This document shows positions 10,910-19,823 of a stretch of DNA of 64,000 nucleotides, piece after piece. Positions within the stretch are counted from its first letter, which is position 1, and each line of letters opens with the position of its first letter. Origin of the DNA: Nocardiopsis flavescens (GTDB taxonomy: Bacteria; Actinomycetota; Actinomycetes; Streptosporangiales; Streptosporangiaceae); assembly GCF_900141985.1 (NCBI RefSeq), contig NZ_FQZK01000004.1, forward strand, positions 186,001 through 250,000, written 5' to 3'. Made by a program: the position numbers and the translations under genes. The notes below the pieces were generated by a model. It ran no database searches. It was not told the origin of the DNA and worked only from the letters and a program-made list of their open reading frames with translations.

Positions 10910-11146
10910 TCAGACCGGCTCGGGCTGGGGCTCCGGGGAGGGCGGCTCGGGGAGGGGGCCGGGGCCCGGCGGTACGGGGTCCGGCCCCGGCTCGGGCGGC
11001 ACGGGTGCGGGCACGGGCGGGAACGGGTCCGGCGGCATCGGCGGGTCCGGCACCGGCTCGGGATAGCGGAGCCGGTACCGCGCCGAGCGGTGCGGCCGGG
11101 ACGTCGGGTGCTCGTGCGAACGGTGTGATCGGTGCACGGTCTGCAT
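10910..11146 (-). CDS. small proline-rich protein
   Basis: The 78-residue ORF starts with ATG 11146 behind a strong GGAGGAGAG ribosome site. The first 28 residues are His/Arg-rich (HRSHRSHEHPTSRPHRSAR) and the remaining 50 are an irregular PEP/PDP repeat (PEPVPDPPMPPDPFPP and so on) with regularly spaced acidic residues. There is no signal peptide or membrane helix. The opposite charges of the two halves suggest an extended, possibly surface- or polymer-associated peptide, but no function can be assigned. Low complexity means a non-coding explanation cannot be excluded; the ribosome site is the main support. Confidence 0.45.
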   Translation of the reverse strand: MQTVHRSHRSHEHPTSRPHRSARYRLRYPEPVPDPPMPPDPFPPVPAPVPPEPGPDPVPPGPGPLPEPPSPEPQPEPV

Positions 11147-11596
11147 CTCTCCTCCGTGCTGTCGGGGGGGCGGTGCCGGCCGGCGGCCCGCCCTCTGCGG
11201 GCCGCCTCCCGGGAGCGCGGTGTCGCCGCTCGCCGCCCCTCCTGTCGTGTCCTGGGTGGTCCGGGTTCTCGTGCGGAGGGGATGTGTACACGGCTACCCG
11301 CGGCGGCGGCGCGGAAAACCCGCGCCGGCGGCGCCCGGGGCCCGCACGCACTCCCGGGCGGCGGGCGGCCCGCCGCCGCGGTACCGGCGGCGACGGCCGG
11401 GAGGGCCCCGCGCCACGCCGCGCGACATCCGAGGTCACGGCGGTGCGGCTCCCGGAGGCCGTTGCCCGTGCCCGCGTGCCGGGGGTAACGTGCGGCGGGT
11501 GGACTCCCCCGTGCACACCGGGCGCACGCACGTCGACCGTCCCGGCGCATCCCCCCGTCCCGTCCCCGGCCCCCGAACCCTCCCCGGCCGCGCCCC
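11147..11596. other. 450-bp region without a convincing gene
   Basis: No frame shows protein-like composition or a start with a ribosome site. The stretch is GC-rich and contains the 8-bp palindrome GTGTACAC at 11284-11291. It must hold the promoters for the proline-rich gene and for the divergent MFS gene. Confidence 0.6.
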
Positions 11597-12946
11597 GTGA
11601 GCGCCGCCCCGCTCCCCCGCCCCCGGCTCCTCGCCTACGGGATCGGCTCCGTGGGCACCGGCGTCTTCTCCGCCCTGCCCGGCCTGCTGCTCCTCTACTA
11701 CCTCACCGACGTGCTCGGCGTCGCCGCCGGGCTCGCCGGGCTCGTACTGGTCCTGCCCAAGGTCTGGGACATGCTCGTCGACCCGGCCATCGGGGTCGCC
11801 AGCGACCGGGAGGCCGTGCGCACCGGCGGGCGCTTTCGCCTGATGCTCGCCGGGGCGCTGGCCCTGCCGCCGCTGTTCGCCGCGGTGTTCGCCGCGCCCG
11901 CAGGGTCCCCGGGCTGGTCCGCGCTGTGGGTGGGAGCGGCGTTCCTGCTGGCCACGACCGCGTTCAACCTCTTCCAGGTGCCCTACGCGGCGCTGCCCGC
12001 GGAGATCTCGCCCCGCCGCGACCAGCGGAGCCGCGCCGTGTCCTGGCGGGTGGTGTGCCTGACCCTGGGCATCCTCGCCGCGGGAGGGCTCGCGCCCCTG
12101 GTCGTGGAGGCCGCGGGCGGCGGGCGGGCCGGCCACGCGGCCATGGGCGCCGTCATCGGGGCGGTGCTGTGCGCGGCGCTGTCGGCCGCCGCCCTGGGCA
12201 CGCGGTGGATCCCGAGCCGCCCCGGGCCGAACACGCTGGGGCCCGTCGCCGCGTTCCGGGCGGCGCGCGGGAACCGGCCGTTCTTCGCGCTGGCCGCCGC
12301 GTTCTCGACCCAGGCCCTGGCGGTGTCGGTGATGCTGGCCGGGGCGCCCTACGTGGCCGCCCACCTGCTGGACGACTACGGGCTCACCTCCGCCATGTTC
12401 GTGTGCGTGGTCGGGCCGAGCCTGGTGGCCGTGCCCGCCTGGTCGGCGCTGGCGCGGCGGTTCGGCACGGTGAACTGCTACCTGGCGGCGCTGGCCGCGA
12501 TGACCGCGGCGTCCGCCCTGCTGTTCCCCGCCGTGCTCACCGGGAGCGCCGCCGCGGTGCTGGCCGGGACCGGGCTGGTGGGGGTCTTCTACACCGGGCT
12601 GCAACTGCTGCCGCTGTCCCTGCTGCCGGAGACGGTGCGCGCGGACGCCGGTCGCAGCGGGCAGGCCCAGGCGGGGGCCTTCACCGGACTGTGGACCGGC
12701 CTGGAGACGGGGGCGATGGCGCTGGGTCCGGGGCTGTTCTCCGCGGTGCTGGCCGCGACGGCGTTCCGCTCCTCGGACGCGGCCACCGCCGCCGTCCAGC
12801 CGGAGAGCGCCCTGATGGGCCTGAGCCAGGGGTTCACCCTGCTGCCCGCGGCGCTGTTCCTCGTGAGCCTGGTGCCGCTGCTCGCCTTCGCGAAATCGAC
12901 CGCCGCCGGACCCGAGAGTGTCGTGGGAGACGAGAGTGCTGCCTGA
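11597..12946 (+). CDS. MFS transporter, GPH (MelB-like) symporter type
   Basis: The 449-residue protein has about 12 hydrophobic segments and the N-terminal pattern LLAYGIGSVGTGVF...LPGLLLLYYLTDVLG typical of glycoside-pentoside-hexuronide:cation symporters. KVWDMLVDPAIGVASDR and RFRLMLAGALALPP match the conserved loop between helices 2 and 3. It probably moves a small polar solute, either importing it or exporting a product. GTG 11597 is the only start matching the family N-terminus. Its stop overlaps the start of the next gene by 11 bases, so the two genes are co-translated and likely act on the same compound. Confidence 0.8.
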   Translation: MSAAPLPRPRLLAYGIGSVGTGVFSALPGLLLLYYLTDVLGVAAGLAGLVLVLPKVWDMLVDPAIGVASDREAVRTGGRFRLMLAGALALPPLFAAVFAAPAGSPGWSALWVGAAFLLATTAFNLFQVPYAALPAEISPRRDQRSRAVSWRVVCLTLGILAAGGLAPLVVEAAGGGRAGHAAMGAVIGAVLCAALSAAALGTRWIPSRPGPNTLGPVAAFRAARGNRPFFALAAAFSTQALAVSVMLAGAPYVAAHLLDDYGLTSAMFVCVVGPSLVAVPAWSALARRFGTVNCYLAALAAMTAASALLFPAVLTGSAAAVLAGTGLVGVFYTGLQLLPLSLLPETVRADAGRSGQAQAGAFTGLWTGLETGAMALGPGLFSAVLAATAFRSSDAATAAVQPESALMGLSQGFTLLPAALFLVSLVPLLAFAKSTAAGPESVVGDESAA

Positions 12947-14402
12947 GAACGGACGTTCCACCGAGGACCTGCTCGCCGAGCTGGCCCGCCTCAAGGAGGG
13001 CGACCTGCCGGTGCGCGAGGGGCGGGTGGCCGCCTACGTGTACGACCCGGGGCGCCCGCACGTGCGCGAGGCCGGCCGCCGGGCATACCTGGAGATGCTG
13101 GAGGTCAACGGGCTCGACCCGACCGCGTTCCCCAGCACCGTCGCCCTGGAGGGGCGGGTGGTGGGCGCGGTCGCCGCCGTCCTGGGCGGGGACGCGGGCA
13201 CGCCCGGCATCTTCACCAGCGGCGGCACCGAGTCCATCATGCTGGCGGTCAAGGCCGCCCGCGACTCCTGGACCCCGCCCGCCGCCGGGCCCGGCGCGGA
13301 GGGCGCCGGCGGCCCCCGGGACGTACCGGAGGTCGTGCTGCCGGTGACGGCGCACCCGGCGTTCCGCAAGGCCTGCCACTACCTGGGGCTCGCACCCGTC
13401 ACCGTGCCCGTGGACCCGGTCACCCTGCGGGCGGTGCCCTCGGCGGTCGCCGGCGCGGTCGGTCCGCGCACCGCGCTGGTGGTCGCCTCGGCCCCGTCGT
13501 ACCCGCACGGGGTGGTGGACCCGGTGCCCGAGATCGCCGCGATCGCCGCCGGGCGCGGGGTGCCCTGCCACGTGGACGCCTGCGTGGGCGGCTGGGTGCT
13601 GCCGTGGCTGGAGGGCGCGCCGCCGTTCGACCTGTCCGTCCCCGGGGTCACCTCGATCTCCTGCGACCTGCACAAGTACGGGTACGCCCCCAAGGGCGCG
13701 TCCGTCGTGCTGTTCGCGCGGGAGGGGCTGCGGCGGGCGGCGTACTACGCGAGCGCGGACTGGCCGGGCTACACGGTGATCAACTCCACCGTGCAGAGCA
13801 GCAAGGGCGCCGGGCCGCTGGCCGGGGCGTGGGCGACCCTCCAGGCGCTGGGCGCCTCGGGGTACCGGGAGCTGGCCGCCGAGGCGACGGCCGCGGCCGA
13901 CCGGCTGCGCGCGGGGGTCGCGGACATCCCCGGTCTGCGGGTGCTGGGCGAGCCGGACGCGCCGCTGGTGGCACTGGCCTCCTCCGACCCGGAGGTGGAC
14001 GTGTTCGTGCTCGCCGACGAGGTCGCGCGGGCGGGGTGGTTCCTCCAGGTGCAGCTGTCGTACGCGGGCATCCCGCCCAACCTGCACCTGACCCTGACGG
14101 GGGTGTCGCTGGCGGGCGTGGAGGCGCTGCTGGAGGTGCTGGCCGACGCGGTCGCGGCGGTGCGCGGCCGGCGCCCGGACCTGCCCGGGGGCCTGGCCGG
14201 GGCGGTGGAGGGACTCGACCTGTCCGCGGTGGACGACCGGGGGTTCGCGGACCTGCTCTCCGCGGTCGGCGTCACCCTGGGCGGCCCGGGCGGCTCGCCC
14301 ACGGCCGCGGTGAACACGATCCTCGACGGGCTCGCCCCGGCCGCCCGGGAGGCGCTGCTGGTGCGGTTCCTGTCCGTGCTCAACTCCCCGCACACCCCCT
14401 GA
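12936..14402 (+). CDS. PLP-dependent decarboxylase / S1P-lyase-like enzyme
   Basis: The 488-residue protein belongs to fold-type I PLP enzymes of the group II decarboxylase / sphingosine-1-phosphate lyase family. It shows GIFTSGGTESIMLAVKAARD at the cofactor phosphate site, HVDACVGGWVLPW before the active site, and the Schiff-base Lys247 in SCDLHKYGYAPKG. It should cleave a carboxyl or aldol bond of an amino acid-like substrate; the substrate is not evident. I prefer GTG 12936 because GGGAGACGAGA lies just upstream; GTG at 12918 is also possible. The start lies inside the upstream transporter gene. A 250-bp gap separates it from the ATP-grasp operon, so common use is only inferred. Confidence 0.8.
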   Translation: MLPENGRSTEDLLAELARLKEGDLPVREGRVAAYVYDPGRPHVREAGRRAYLEMLEVNGLDPTAFPSTVALEGRVVGAVAAVLGGDAGTPGIFTSGGTESIMLAVKAARDSWTPPAAGPGAEGAGGPRDVPEVVLPVTAHPAFRKACHYLGLAPVTVPVDPVTLRAVPSAVAGAVGPRTALVVASAPSYPHGVVDPVPEIAAIAAGRGVPCHVDACVGGWVLPWLEGAPPFDLSVPGVTSISCDLHKYGYAPKGASVVLFAREGLRRAAYYASADWPGYTVINSTVQSSKGAGPLAGAWATLQALGASGYRELAAEATAAADRLRAGVADIPGLRVLGEPDAPLVALASSDPEVDVFVLADEVARAGWFLQVQLSYAGIPPNLHLTLTGVSLAGVEALLEVLADAVAAVRGRRPDLPGGLAGAVEGLDLSAVDDRGFADLLSAVGVTLGGPGGSPTAAVNTILDGLAPAAREALLVRFLSVLNSPHTP

Positions 14403-14655
14403 GCGGGGACGGGACCGGCCTCCGCCCCCGTCCGACCCCGGGCCCGGCCCCCGCTCCGGCGGCCGGGCCCGCGCACCGCGGCTTTCCGGGGCGGGCACCC
14501 CCGCCCCGCCCCGCGGCGGAGGTATCTCCTGTTTTCGTCCGATTGAGGATGCAGGGTTCGGGTAGTCGGCCTCCCACATCCCCCACGCCCCGGTCGCCCG
14601 GACCCTGACCCGGCGGGCGGAGACCGGGGCGCACCCGAGGGAATCAGGAGGTCCC

Positions 14656-15945
14656 ATGCAACGAAAGAACGTCTTCATCCTCGGTCTGGACGACCGCAAC
14701 CGGGAGATCCTGGAGAGGACCCCCACCGGGCGCGGCGCCGACCTGCACCCCCTGTCCACCCTGGACTCCCTGCGCTCCGAGCACCTGGACATCGACGAGA
14801 CCGTCGCCGACGCCCTGCGCGCCCTGGACGCGTTCGACGGGAGCGTCGACGCCGTCGCCGGCTACTGGGACTTCCCCGTCACCCTCCTCGTGCCGATCCT
14901 GGCCGCGCACCGCGGCCTCCCCGCCCCCACCCTCGAATCCGTCGTCCGGTGCGAGCACAAGTACTGGAGCCGCCTCCTCCAGAGCGAGGTCATCGACGAG
15001 TACCCCGCCTTCGCCCTCGTGGACCTGGAGAACCCGGTGCCGCCCTCCGAGCCCGGCTACCCCCTGTGGCTCAAGCCCGTGAAGTCGGCCTCCTCCGAAC
15101 TGGCCTTCCGCGTCGAGAACGACGAGGAGTTCCACGCCGCGGTCGCCGAGCTGCGCGAGGGCATCGGCAAGATCGGGCTCCCCTTCGAGGAGATCCTGCG
15201 CCGCGTGGACCTGCCCCCGGAGATCGCCGAGGCGGGCGGCACCTCCTGCCTGGCCGAGGCCGCCCTCCAGGGCCTCCAGGTGGCCGTCGAGGGCTACGTC
15301 CACAACGGCGAGTGCGTCGTGTACGCCACCCTGGACTCGGTCGACTTCCCGGCCAGCCCGGCGTTCCTGCGGCACCAGTACCCCTCCACCCTGCCCGAGG
15401 GGGTCCGGCGGCGCATGGCGTCGATCGCCGAGCGGGTGATCGGCAGGCTCGGGCTGGACGACTCGACGTTCAGCATCGAGTACTTCTACGACCCGGTGGA
15501 GGACGACATCCGGGTGCTGGAGGTGAACCCCCGCCACTCCCAGGCGCACGCCTCGCTGTTCGAGCTGGTCGACGGGGCCGCCAACCACGAGCGGATGCTC
15601 CGGCTCGCCCTGGGAGGGGACCCCGCCCTGCCCGAGGGGACCCGGGGGGAGTACGCCATCGCCGCCGAGTGGTACCTGCGCCGCTTCTCCGACGGCCTGG
15701 TCACCCGGGTGCCCACCCCGGAGGAGGTCCGCCGGCTGGAGGAGGAGGTGCCGGGGGTACAGGTCGTGGTCGTGCCTCGGGAGGGGCAGCGCCTCTCCGA
15801 CCTCCAGGCACAGGACAGCTACAGCTACGAGCTCGCCAAGATCGTCATCGGCGGCGCCGACGAGACCGAGATGCGCGCCAAGTACGAGCGGTGCGCCGAG
15901 GAGCTGGCCTTCGAGTTCGACGAGCTGCCCGGCGACGGCCGCTGA
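14656..15945 (+). CDS. ATP-grasp domain protein (ligase)
   Basis: This 429-residue protein starts with ATG 14656 after an AGGAGG ribosome site. The N-terminal part (1-100) is a Rossmann-like pre-ATP-grasp domain starting KNVFILGLDDRNREIL. The middle contains the nucleotide-binding pattern: PLWLKPVKSASSELAFRV for the ATP lysine, LAEAALQGLQVAVEGYVHNG for the second binding strand, and IRVLEVNPRHSQAHA for the Mg-binding Glu/Asn pair. Such enzymes join a carboxylate to an amine or thiol via an acyl phosphate. The substrate is unknown. It is the first gene of a tightly spaced set with a CocE-type hydrolase 14 bases downstream. Confidence 0.8.
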   Translation: MQRKNVFILGLDDRNREILERTPTGRGADLHPLSTLDSLRSEHLDIDETVADALRALDAFDGSVDAVAGYWDFPVTLLVPILAAHRGLPAPTLESVVRCEHKYWSRLLQSEVIDEYPAFALVDLENPVPPSEPGYPLWLKPVKSASSELAFRVENDEEFHAAVAELREGIGKIGLPFEEILRRVDLPPEIAEAGGTSCLAEAALQGLQVAVEGYVHNGECVVYATLDSVDFPASPAFLRHQYPSTLPEGVRRRMASIAERVIGRLGLDDSTFSIEYFYDPVEDDIRVLEVNPRHSQAHASLFELVDGAANHERMLRLALGGDPALPEGTRGEYAIAAEWYLRRFSDGLVTRVPTPEEVRRLEEEVPGVQVVVVPREGQRLSDLQAQDSYSYELAKIVIGGADETEMRAKYERCAEELAFEFDELPGDGR

Positions 15946-15959
15946 CGGGAGGAGGTCCC

Positions 15960-18002
15960 ATGCGGGTGATCGAGACCCTGCCGAACGAGGTGCGGACGGA
16001 GGAGCACTTCTGGATCCCGATGTCCGACGGGGTGCGCCTGGCCGGGCGCGCCTGGCTGCCGGTGTCGGCCGAGACCTCCCCGGTCCCGGCCGTCCTGGAG
16101 TACATCCCCTACCGCAGGCGCGACCTCACCGCGGTACGCGACTCCACCCACCACCCCTACATCGCCGGGCACGGCTACGCCTGCGTCCGCGTGGACATCC
16201 GCGGCAGCGGCGACTCCGAGGGGGTGCTCGCCGACGAGTACCTGGAGCGCGAGCAGCAGGACGCCGAGGAGGTCCTGGCCTGGCTCGCCGAACAGCCCTG
16301 GTGCGACGGCTCCACCGCCATGATGGGCCTGTCCTGGGGCGGCTTCGCCGCCCTCCAGGTGGCGGCCCGGCGCCCGCCGAGCCTGGGCGCCATCGCCGTC
16401 GCCTCCTTCACCGACGACCGCTACAACGACGACTTCCACTACATGGGCGGCTGCCTGCTCTCGGACAACCTCGCCGAGTCCGGGACCACCTTCGCCTTCG
16501 GCACCTGCCCGCCGGACCCGGCGACGGTGGGCGACCGGTGGCGGCGGATGTGGCTGGAGCGGCTGGAGGCCAACCGGCCCTGGATCATCAGGTGGCTGCA
16601 CCACCAGCGCCGGGACGACTACTGGAGGCACGCCTCCGTGATCGAGGCGCCCGAGCGGGTGGCCTGCCCCGTGCTCGCCGCCGGCGGCTGGGCCGACGGC
16701 TACTCCAACGCGGTCCTGCGGGTGCTGGAGACCCTGGAGGCGCCCCGCCGGGGGCTCATCGGCCCCTGGTCGCACCGCTACCCCCACCTGGGCCTGCCGG
16801 GCCCCGCCATCGGCTACCTCCAGGAGGTCGTGCGCTGGTTCGACCACTGGCTCAAGGGGGTGGAGAACGGCGTGGACGAGGGGCCGGCGCTGTGGGCGTG
16901 GATGCAGGAGTCCGTCCCGCCCGCCACGTCCTACGAGGAGCGGCCCGGGCGCTGGGTGCGCGAGGACCGGTGGCCCTCCCCCGGGATCGAGCGGACGGGC
17001 TTCGGGCTGGGACCGCACCGCCTGTTCGCCTCGGACGGGGTCACCCCGCCCGAGGACGAGTCGCCGGGAGGCCCCCTGAGCGTGTCCTCCCCGCTGAGCG
17101 TGGGCCAGTTCGCGGGCAAGTGGGCCTCCTACAACGCGCCGCCCGACCTGCCCTACGACCAGCGCGAGGAGGACGGCGGCTCCCTGGTCTTCGAGACCGA
17201 GGTCCTGGACGAGCCGGTGGAGATCCTCGGGGCGCCCGAGGTGGAGCTGGAGGTGTCCGTGGACGCCCCGGTGGCCATGGTCGCCGCGCGGCTGAGCGAC
17301 ATCGCCCCCGACGGGGCCGCCACACGCGTCACGTTCGGCCTGCTCAACCTCACCCACCGGAACGGGCACGGCGAGCCGGAGGAGATGCCGCCGGGCGAGC
17401 GTCGGCGGGTGCGGGTCGTCCTCAACGGGGTCGCCCAGGTGTTCCCCGCGGGGCACCGCATCCGGCTGTCGCTGTCCACGTCGTACTGGCCGCTGGCCTG
17501 GCCCCCGCCGCGGCCGGTCCTGCTGACCGTGCACCCGGGCGGCAGCTCCCTGTCGCTGCCGGTCCGGCCCCCGCCCGCGGGCGAGGGCGCCGGGGCCCGG
17601 CCCTTCGGCGAGCCCGAGACGACGCCGGAGATCCCCACCACCCGGCGCGGGACGCCCGACCACCGGTGGGAGGTGCGCCGCGACCTGGTCGACACCCGGT
17701 CCTCGCTGGAGATCGTCAAGGACGGCGGCATCCTGCGCTTCGAGGACATCGGCCTGGACGTGGGGCGGCGCGCCCACGAGCACTACGAGTCGGTGGCCGA
17801 CGACTTCACGTCGGTGCGCGGCGAGACCTCCTGGACCATGCGGTTCGCCCGGGAGGGCTGGGACACCCGCACCGAGACGCGCACCTCGCTGGAGTGCACC
17901 GAGACGGAGTTCCGGGTGTACGGGACGCTGGACGCCTTCGAGGGCGGGGAGCGGATCTTCTCCCGCCAGTGGAGCGAGACGATCCCGCGCGACCACGTGT
18001 GA
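15960..18002 (+). CDS. CocE/NonD family hydrolase (S15 fold)
   Basis: The 680-residue protein has an alpha/beta-hydrolase N-terminal domain with PVSDGVRLAGRAWLP-like opening (IPMSDGVRLAGRAWLP), oxyanion-hole YIPYRRRD, RVDIRGSGDSEG, and nucleophile Ser125 in MGLSWGGFAAL. Asp and His of the triad appear late in GGWADGYS and GPWSHRYPH. The C-terminal jelly-roll domain (about 440-560) is the X-Pro dipeptidyl-peptidase type. About 110 extra residues at the C-terminus (RRDLVDTRSSLEIVKDGG onward) are seen in the longer CocE subgroup. It may cleave or form an ester or amide. ATG 15960 follows GGAGGAGG. It directly follows the ATP-grasp gene, suggesting that one makes a bond the other processes. Confidence 0.85.
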   Translation: MRVIETLPNEVRTEEHFWIPMSDGVRLAGRAWLPVSAETSPVPAVLEYIPYRRRDLTAVRDSTHHPYIAGHGYACVRVDIRGSGDSEGVLADEYLEREQQDAEEVLAWLAEQPWCDGSTAMMGLSWGGFAALQVAARRPPSLGAIAVASFTDDRYNDDFHYMGGCLLSDNLAESGTTFAFGTCPPDPATVGDRWRRMWLERLEANRPWIIRWLHHQRRDDYWRHASVIEAPERVACPVLAAGGWADGYSNAVLRVLETLEAPRRGLIGPWSHRYPHLGLPGPAIGYLQEVVRWFDHWLKGVENGVDEGPALWAWMQESVPPATSYEERPGRWVREDRWPSPGIERTGFGLGPHRLFASDGVTPPEDESPGGPLSVSSPLSVGQFAGKWASYNAPPDLPYDQREEDGGSLVFETEVLDEPVEILGAPEVELEVSVDAPVAMVAARLSDIAPDGAATRVTFGLLNLTHRNGHGEPEEMPPGERRRVRVVLNGVAQVFPAGHRIRLSLSTSYWPLAWPPPRPVLLTVHPGGSSLSLPVRPPPAGEGAGARPFGEPETTPEIPTTRRGTPDHRWEVRRDLVDTRSSLEIVKDGGILRFEDIGLDVGRRAHEHYESVADDFTSVRGETSWTMRFAREGWDTRTETRTSLECTETEFRVYGTLDAFEGGERIFSRQWSETIPRDHV

Positions 18003-18051
18003 GGACGCGGCCGAAGACCCGGCCGCGCCCGCGTGAGAAAGGAGCGTGCCG

Positions 18052-18333
18052 ATGGAGGGGCCGATCTCCGCGGGGCCGCTGATGGTCCTCGTGTACGCGG
18101 CGATCCCCGTGCTGGTGATCCTGTTCGTCATCTGGGTGCTGCGCCGGGACGTCGCGCGCAAGCAGCGGGCCGTGCGCTCGCCGGACTACTGGAAGGAGCG
18201 GCCCGACGGCCGCCGGTACCCGACCGGGTGGGACCGGAGCCCGGGCGCCGGGAGCGCCCGGCGCGGGCCGGAGGGGGGACCGGCGGCGGACGACCTGCCG
18301 CCGCCGGAGGGCGGCGACCCGCCGGTGAGGTGA
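18052..18333 (+). CDS. single-pass membrane microprotein with YPTGW motif (1)
   Basis: This 93-residue protein starts at ATG 18052, 7 bases after GGAG. One transmembrane helix (residues about 9-30, LMVLVYAAIPVLVILFVIWV) is followed by a positive LRR anchor, implying an N-out/C-in single-pass topology. The cytosolic tail carries RPDGRRYPTGWDRSPG and an acidic, proline-rich end. A clear relative lies at 19824-20045, on the other side of the P450 gene; both share the LRR after the helix and the RxYPTGWxRSxG core. I know no function for the family. It sits 49 bases after the CocE gene. Confidence 0.75.
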   Translation: MEGPISAGPLMVLVYAAIPVLVILFVIWVLRRDVARKQRAVRSPDYWKERPDGRRYPTGWDRSPGAGSARRGPEGGPAADDLPPPEGGDPPVR

Positions 18334-18336
18334 GGG

Positions 18337-18369
18337 GTCCGGCCCCGGGCACGGCGCCCGGGGCCGGAC
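18337..18369 (+). terminator. 14-bp stem hairpin after microprotein 1
   Basis: GTCCGGCCCCGGGC (18337-18350) and its exact complement (18356-18369) enclose a 5-nt loop ACGGC, three bases after the microprotein stop. This should end or attenuate the ATP-grasp/CocE/microprotein transcript, so the P450 gene may have its own promoter. Confidence 0.7.
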
Positions 18370-18454
18370 ATGTTCGCTCCCCGCAACGACGGGTAGTCGC
18401 CCCCGTGCACGGACGACGACGGACGCCGCCGCGGGCGGAGAGGGAGTGAGGCCG

Positions 18455-19732
18455 ATGGGCGCGGACCCCGGTCCCGGGACGCTGGAGAAGGCGCGCCTGC
18501 TGCCCCTGCTGGCCGCGCAGGTGGCGCGCGGGGTGATCGTGCGCCGCCCCGGCTGGGAGGCCCTGGCCGCGGCGGCCGGCGCGGACCGCAGGCTCGGCGC
18601 CCTGCTGCGGGAGCTGCGGGAGCGGCACGGGGACCGCCCGCTGCCGCTGACCGTCGCCGGCCGCCCCCTCGCCCTCGTACTGGCGCCCGGGGACGTGCGC
18701 CACCTCCTGGAGGGGACGCCGGACCCGTTCTCCCCGGGCGGCCGGGAGAAGCGGGGCGCGCTGGAGCACTTCCAGCCGCACGGGGTGCTGGTGTCCGACG
18801 CCGACGAGCGCGGGCCCCGGCGGGAGGCCAACGAGGAGGCCCTGGCGACCGGGCGGCCCCACCCCGACACCGGCGCGCTGGACTTCCAGGCGGACGAGGA
18901 GGCGCGGGTCCTGCGGCACGCCCTGGGGCGCGCGGGGGCGCTGGACTGGCCGCGGTTCTCCGCGTCGTTCGACGCGCTGGCGCGCAGGCTGGTGTTCGGG
19001 GAGCACGCGGCCGGGGACCACCTGACCACCGTGCTGCTGCGGCACCTGCGCTCGCGCGCCGACTGGGCCTACGCCCTGCCGGTGGACCGCCGCACCCGCA
19101 GGGAGTTCCTCGACCGGGTGCGGGCGGGGATCTCCGGGGCGGCGCCGGGCAGCCTGGCCGCGCGGCTCCCCCGGGACCCCCGGGTGCGGCCCGAGGACCA
19201 GGTGGCGCACTGGCTCTTCGCGTTCGACGCCACGGCGATCGCCTCGTTCCGGGCCCTGGCCCTGCTCGGCGCGCGGGGCACGGACCCCGACGCGGCGGCG
19301 GGCCGTCCGGACCGGTGGGCGGCCACGCTCCAGGAGTCGGTCCGGCTGTGGCCGACCACGCTGGTGATCCTGCGCGAGGCCGTGCGGGAGACGGCGTTGC
19401 GGGGCCGGGTGTTCGCCCGGGGCACGGCGTTCGTCGTGGTGAGCTCGTACTTCCACCGCGACCCGCGGCTGCCGTACGCGAACGCCTTCGCGCCGCGGAT
19501 CTGGCTGGACGGGACCGCCCGCGCGGAGCCGGGGCTGGTGCCCTTCAGCCACGGGCCCGCGGGCTGCCCGGGGCGGGACGTGGTGCTGACGGCCGCGTCC
19601 CGGTTCCTGGGGGCGCTCACCGGCGGGGCGCCGCCGGCGCGCACGGACGCCGGCGTGCCGCTGTCCGCCGCGGACCTGCCGGTGTCCCTGGACCACACGG
19701 CCCTGCGGTTCTCCCTGGGAGGCGCGCCGTGA
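18455..19732 (+). CDS. cytochrome P450
   Basis: The 425-residue protein has the P450 hallmarks: ExxR in LQESVRLWPT (Glu294, Arg297), an I-helix-like AFDATAIASF, and the heme-ligand loop PFSHGPAGCPGR with Cys371. It should be a heme monooxygenase of a small molecule. The I-helix lacks the usual AGxxT and reads DAT, so its oxygen activation may differ. ATG 18455 follows GGGAG with 8-base spacing. No redox partner is adjacent; a 3Fe-4S ferredoxin and reductase pair lies at 40.7-42.1 kb. It is bracketed by two related membrane microproteins, which might anchor or organise it; that is inference. Confidence 0.85.
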   Translation: MGADPGPGTLEKARLLPLLAAQVARGVIVRRPGWEALAAAAGADRRLGALLRELRERHGDRPLPLTVAGRPLALVLAPGDVRHLLEGTPDPFSPGGREKRGALEHFQPHGVLVSDADERGPRREANEEALATGRPHPDTGALDFQADEEARVLRHALGRAGALDWPRFSASFDALARRLVFGEHAAGDHLTTVLLRHLRSRADWAYALPVDRRTRREFLDRVRAGISGAAPGSLAARLPRDPRVRPEDQVAHWLFAFDATAIASFRALALLGARGTDPDAAAGRPDRWAATLQESVRLWPTTLVILREAVRETALRGRVFARGTAFVVVSSYFHRDPRLPYANAFAPRIWLDGTARAEPGLVPFSHGPAGCPGRDVVLTAASRFLGALTGGAPPARTDAGVPLSAADLPVSLDHTALRFSLGGAP

Positions 19733-19823
19733 CCGGCGCCGCACCGCCGCGGGTCCCGGACCGGCCGCCCCCGGCGGGCGGCGCGGTCGACCGAACGAAC
19801 ACCGAACCGGAGAGGTGACGGAC

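Noticed and set aside
11284..11291. GTGTACAC palindrome as an operator
   Set aside because: Eight bases are too short to stand above chance and it is over 300 bases from the nearest start codon.
14403..14655. Short ORF or classical promoter between the decarboxylase and ATP-grasp genes
   Set aside because: No -35/-10 pair with 16-19-base spacing could be fitted and no start with a ribosome site was found; only the shared CGGGTAGTCG was kept as a finding.
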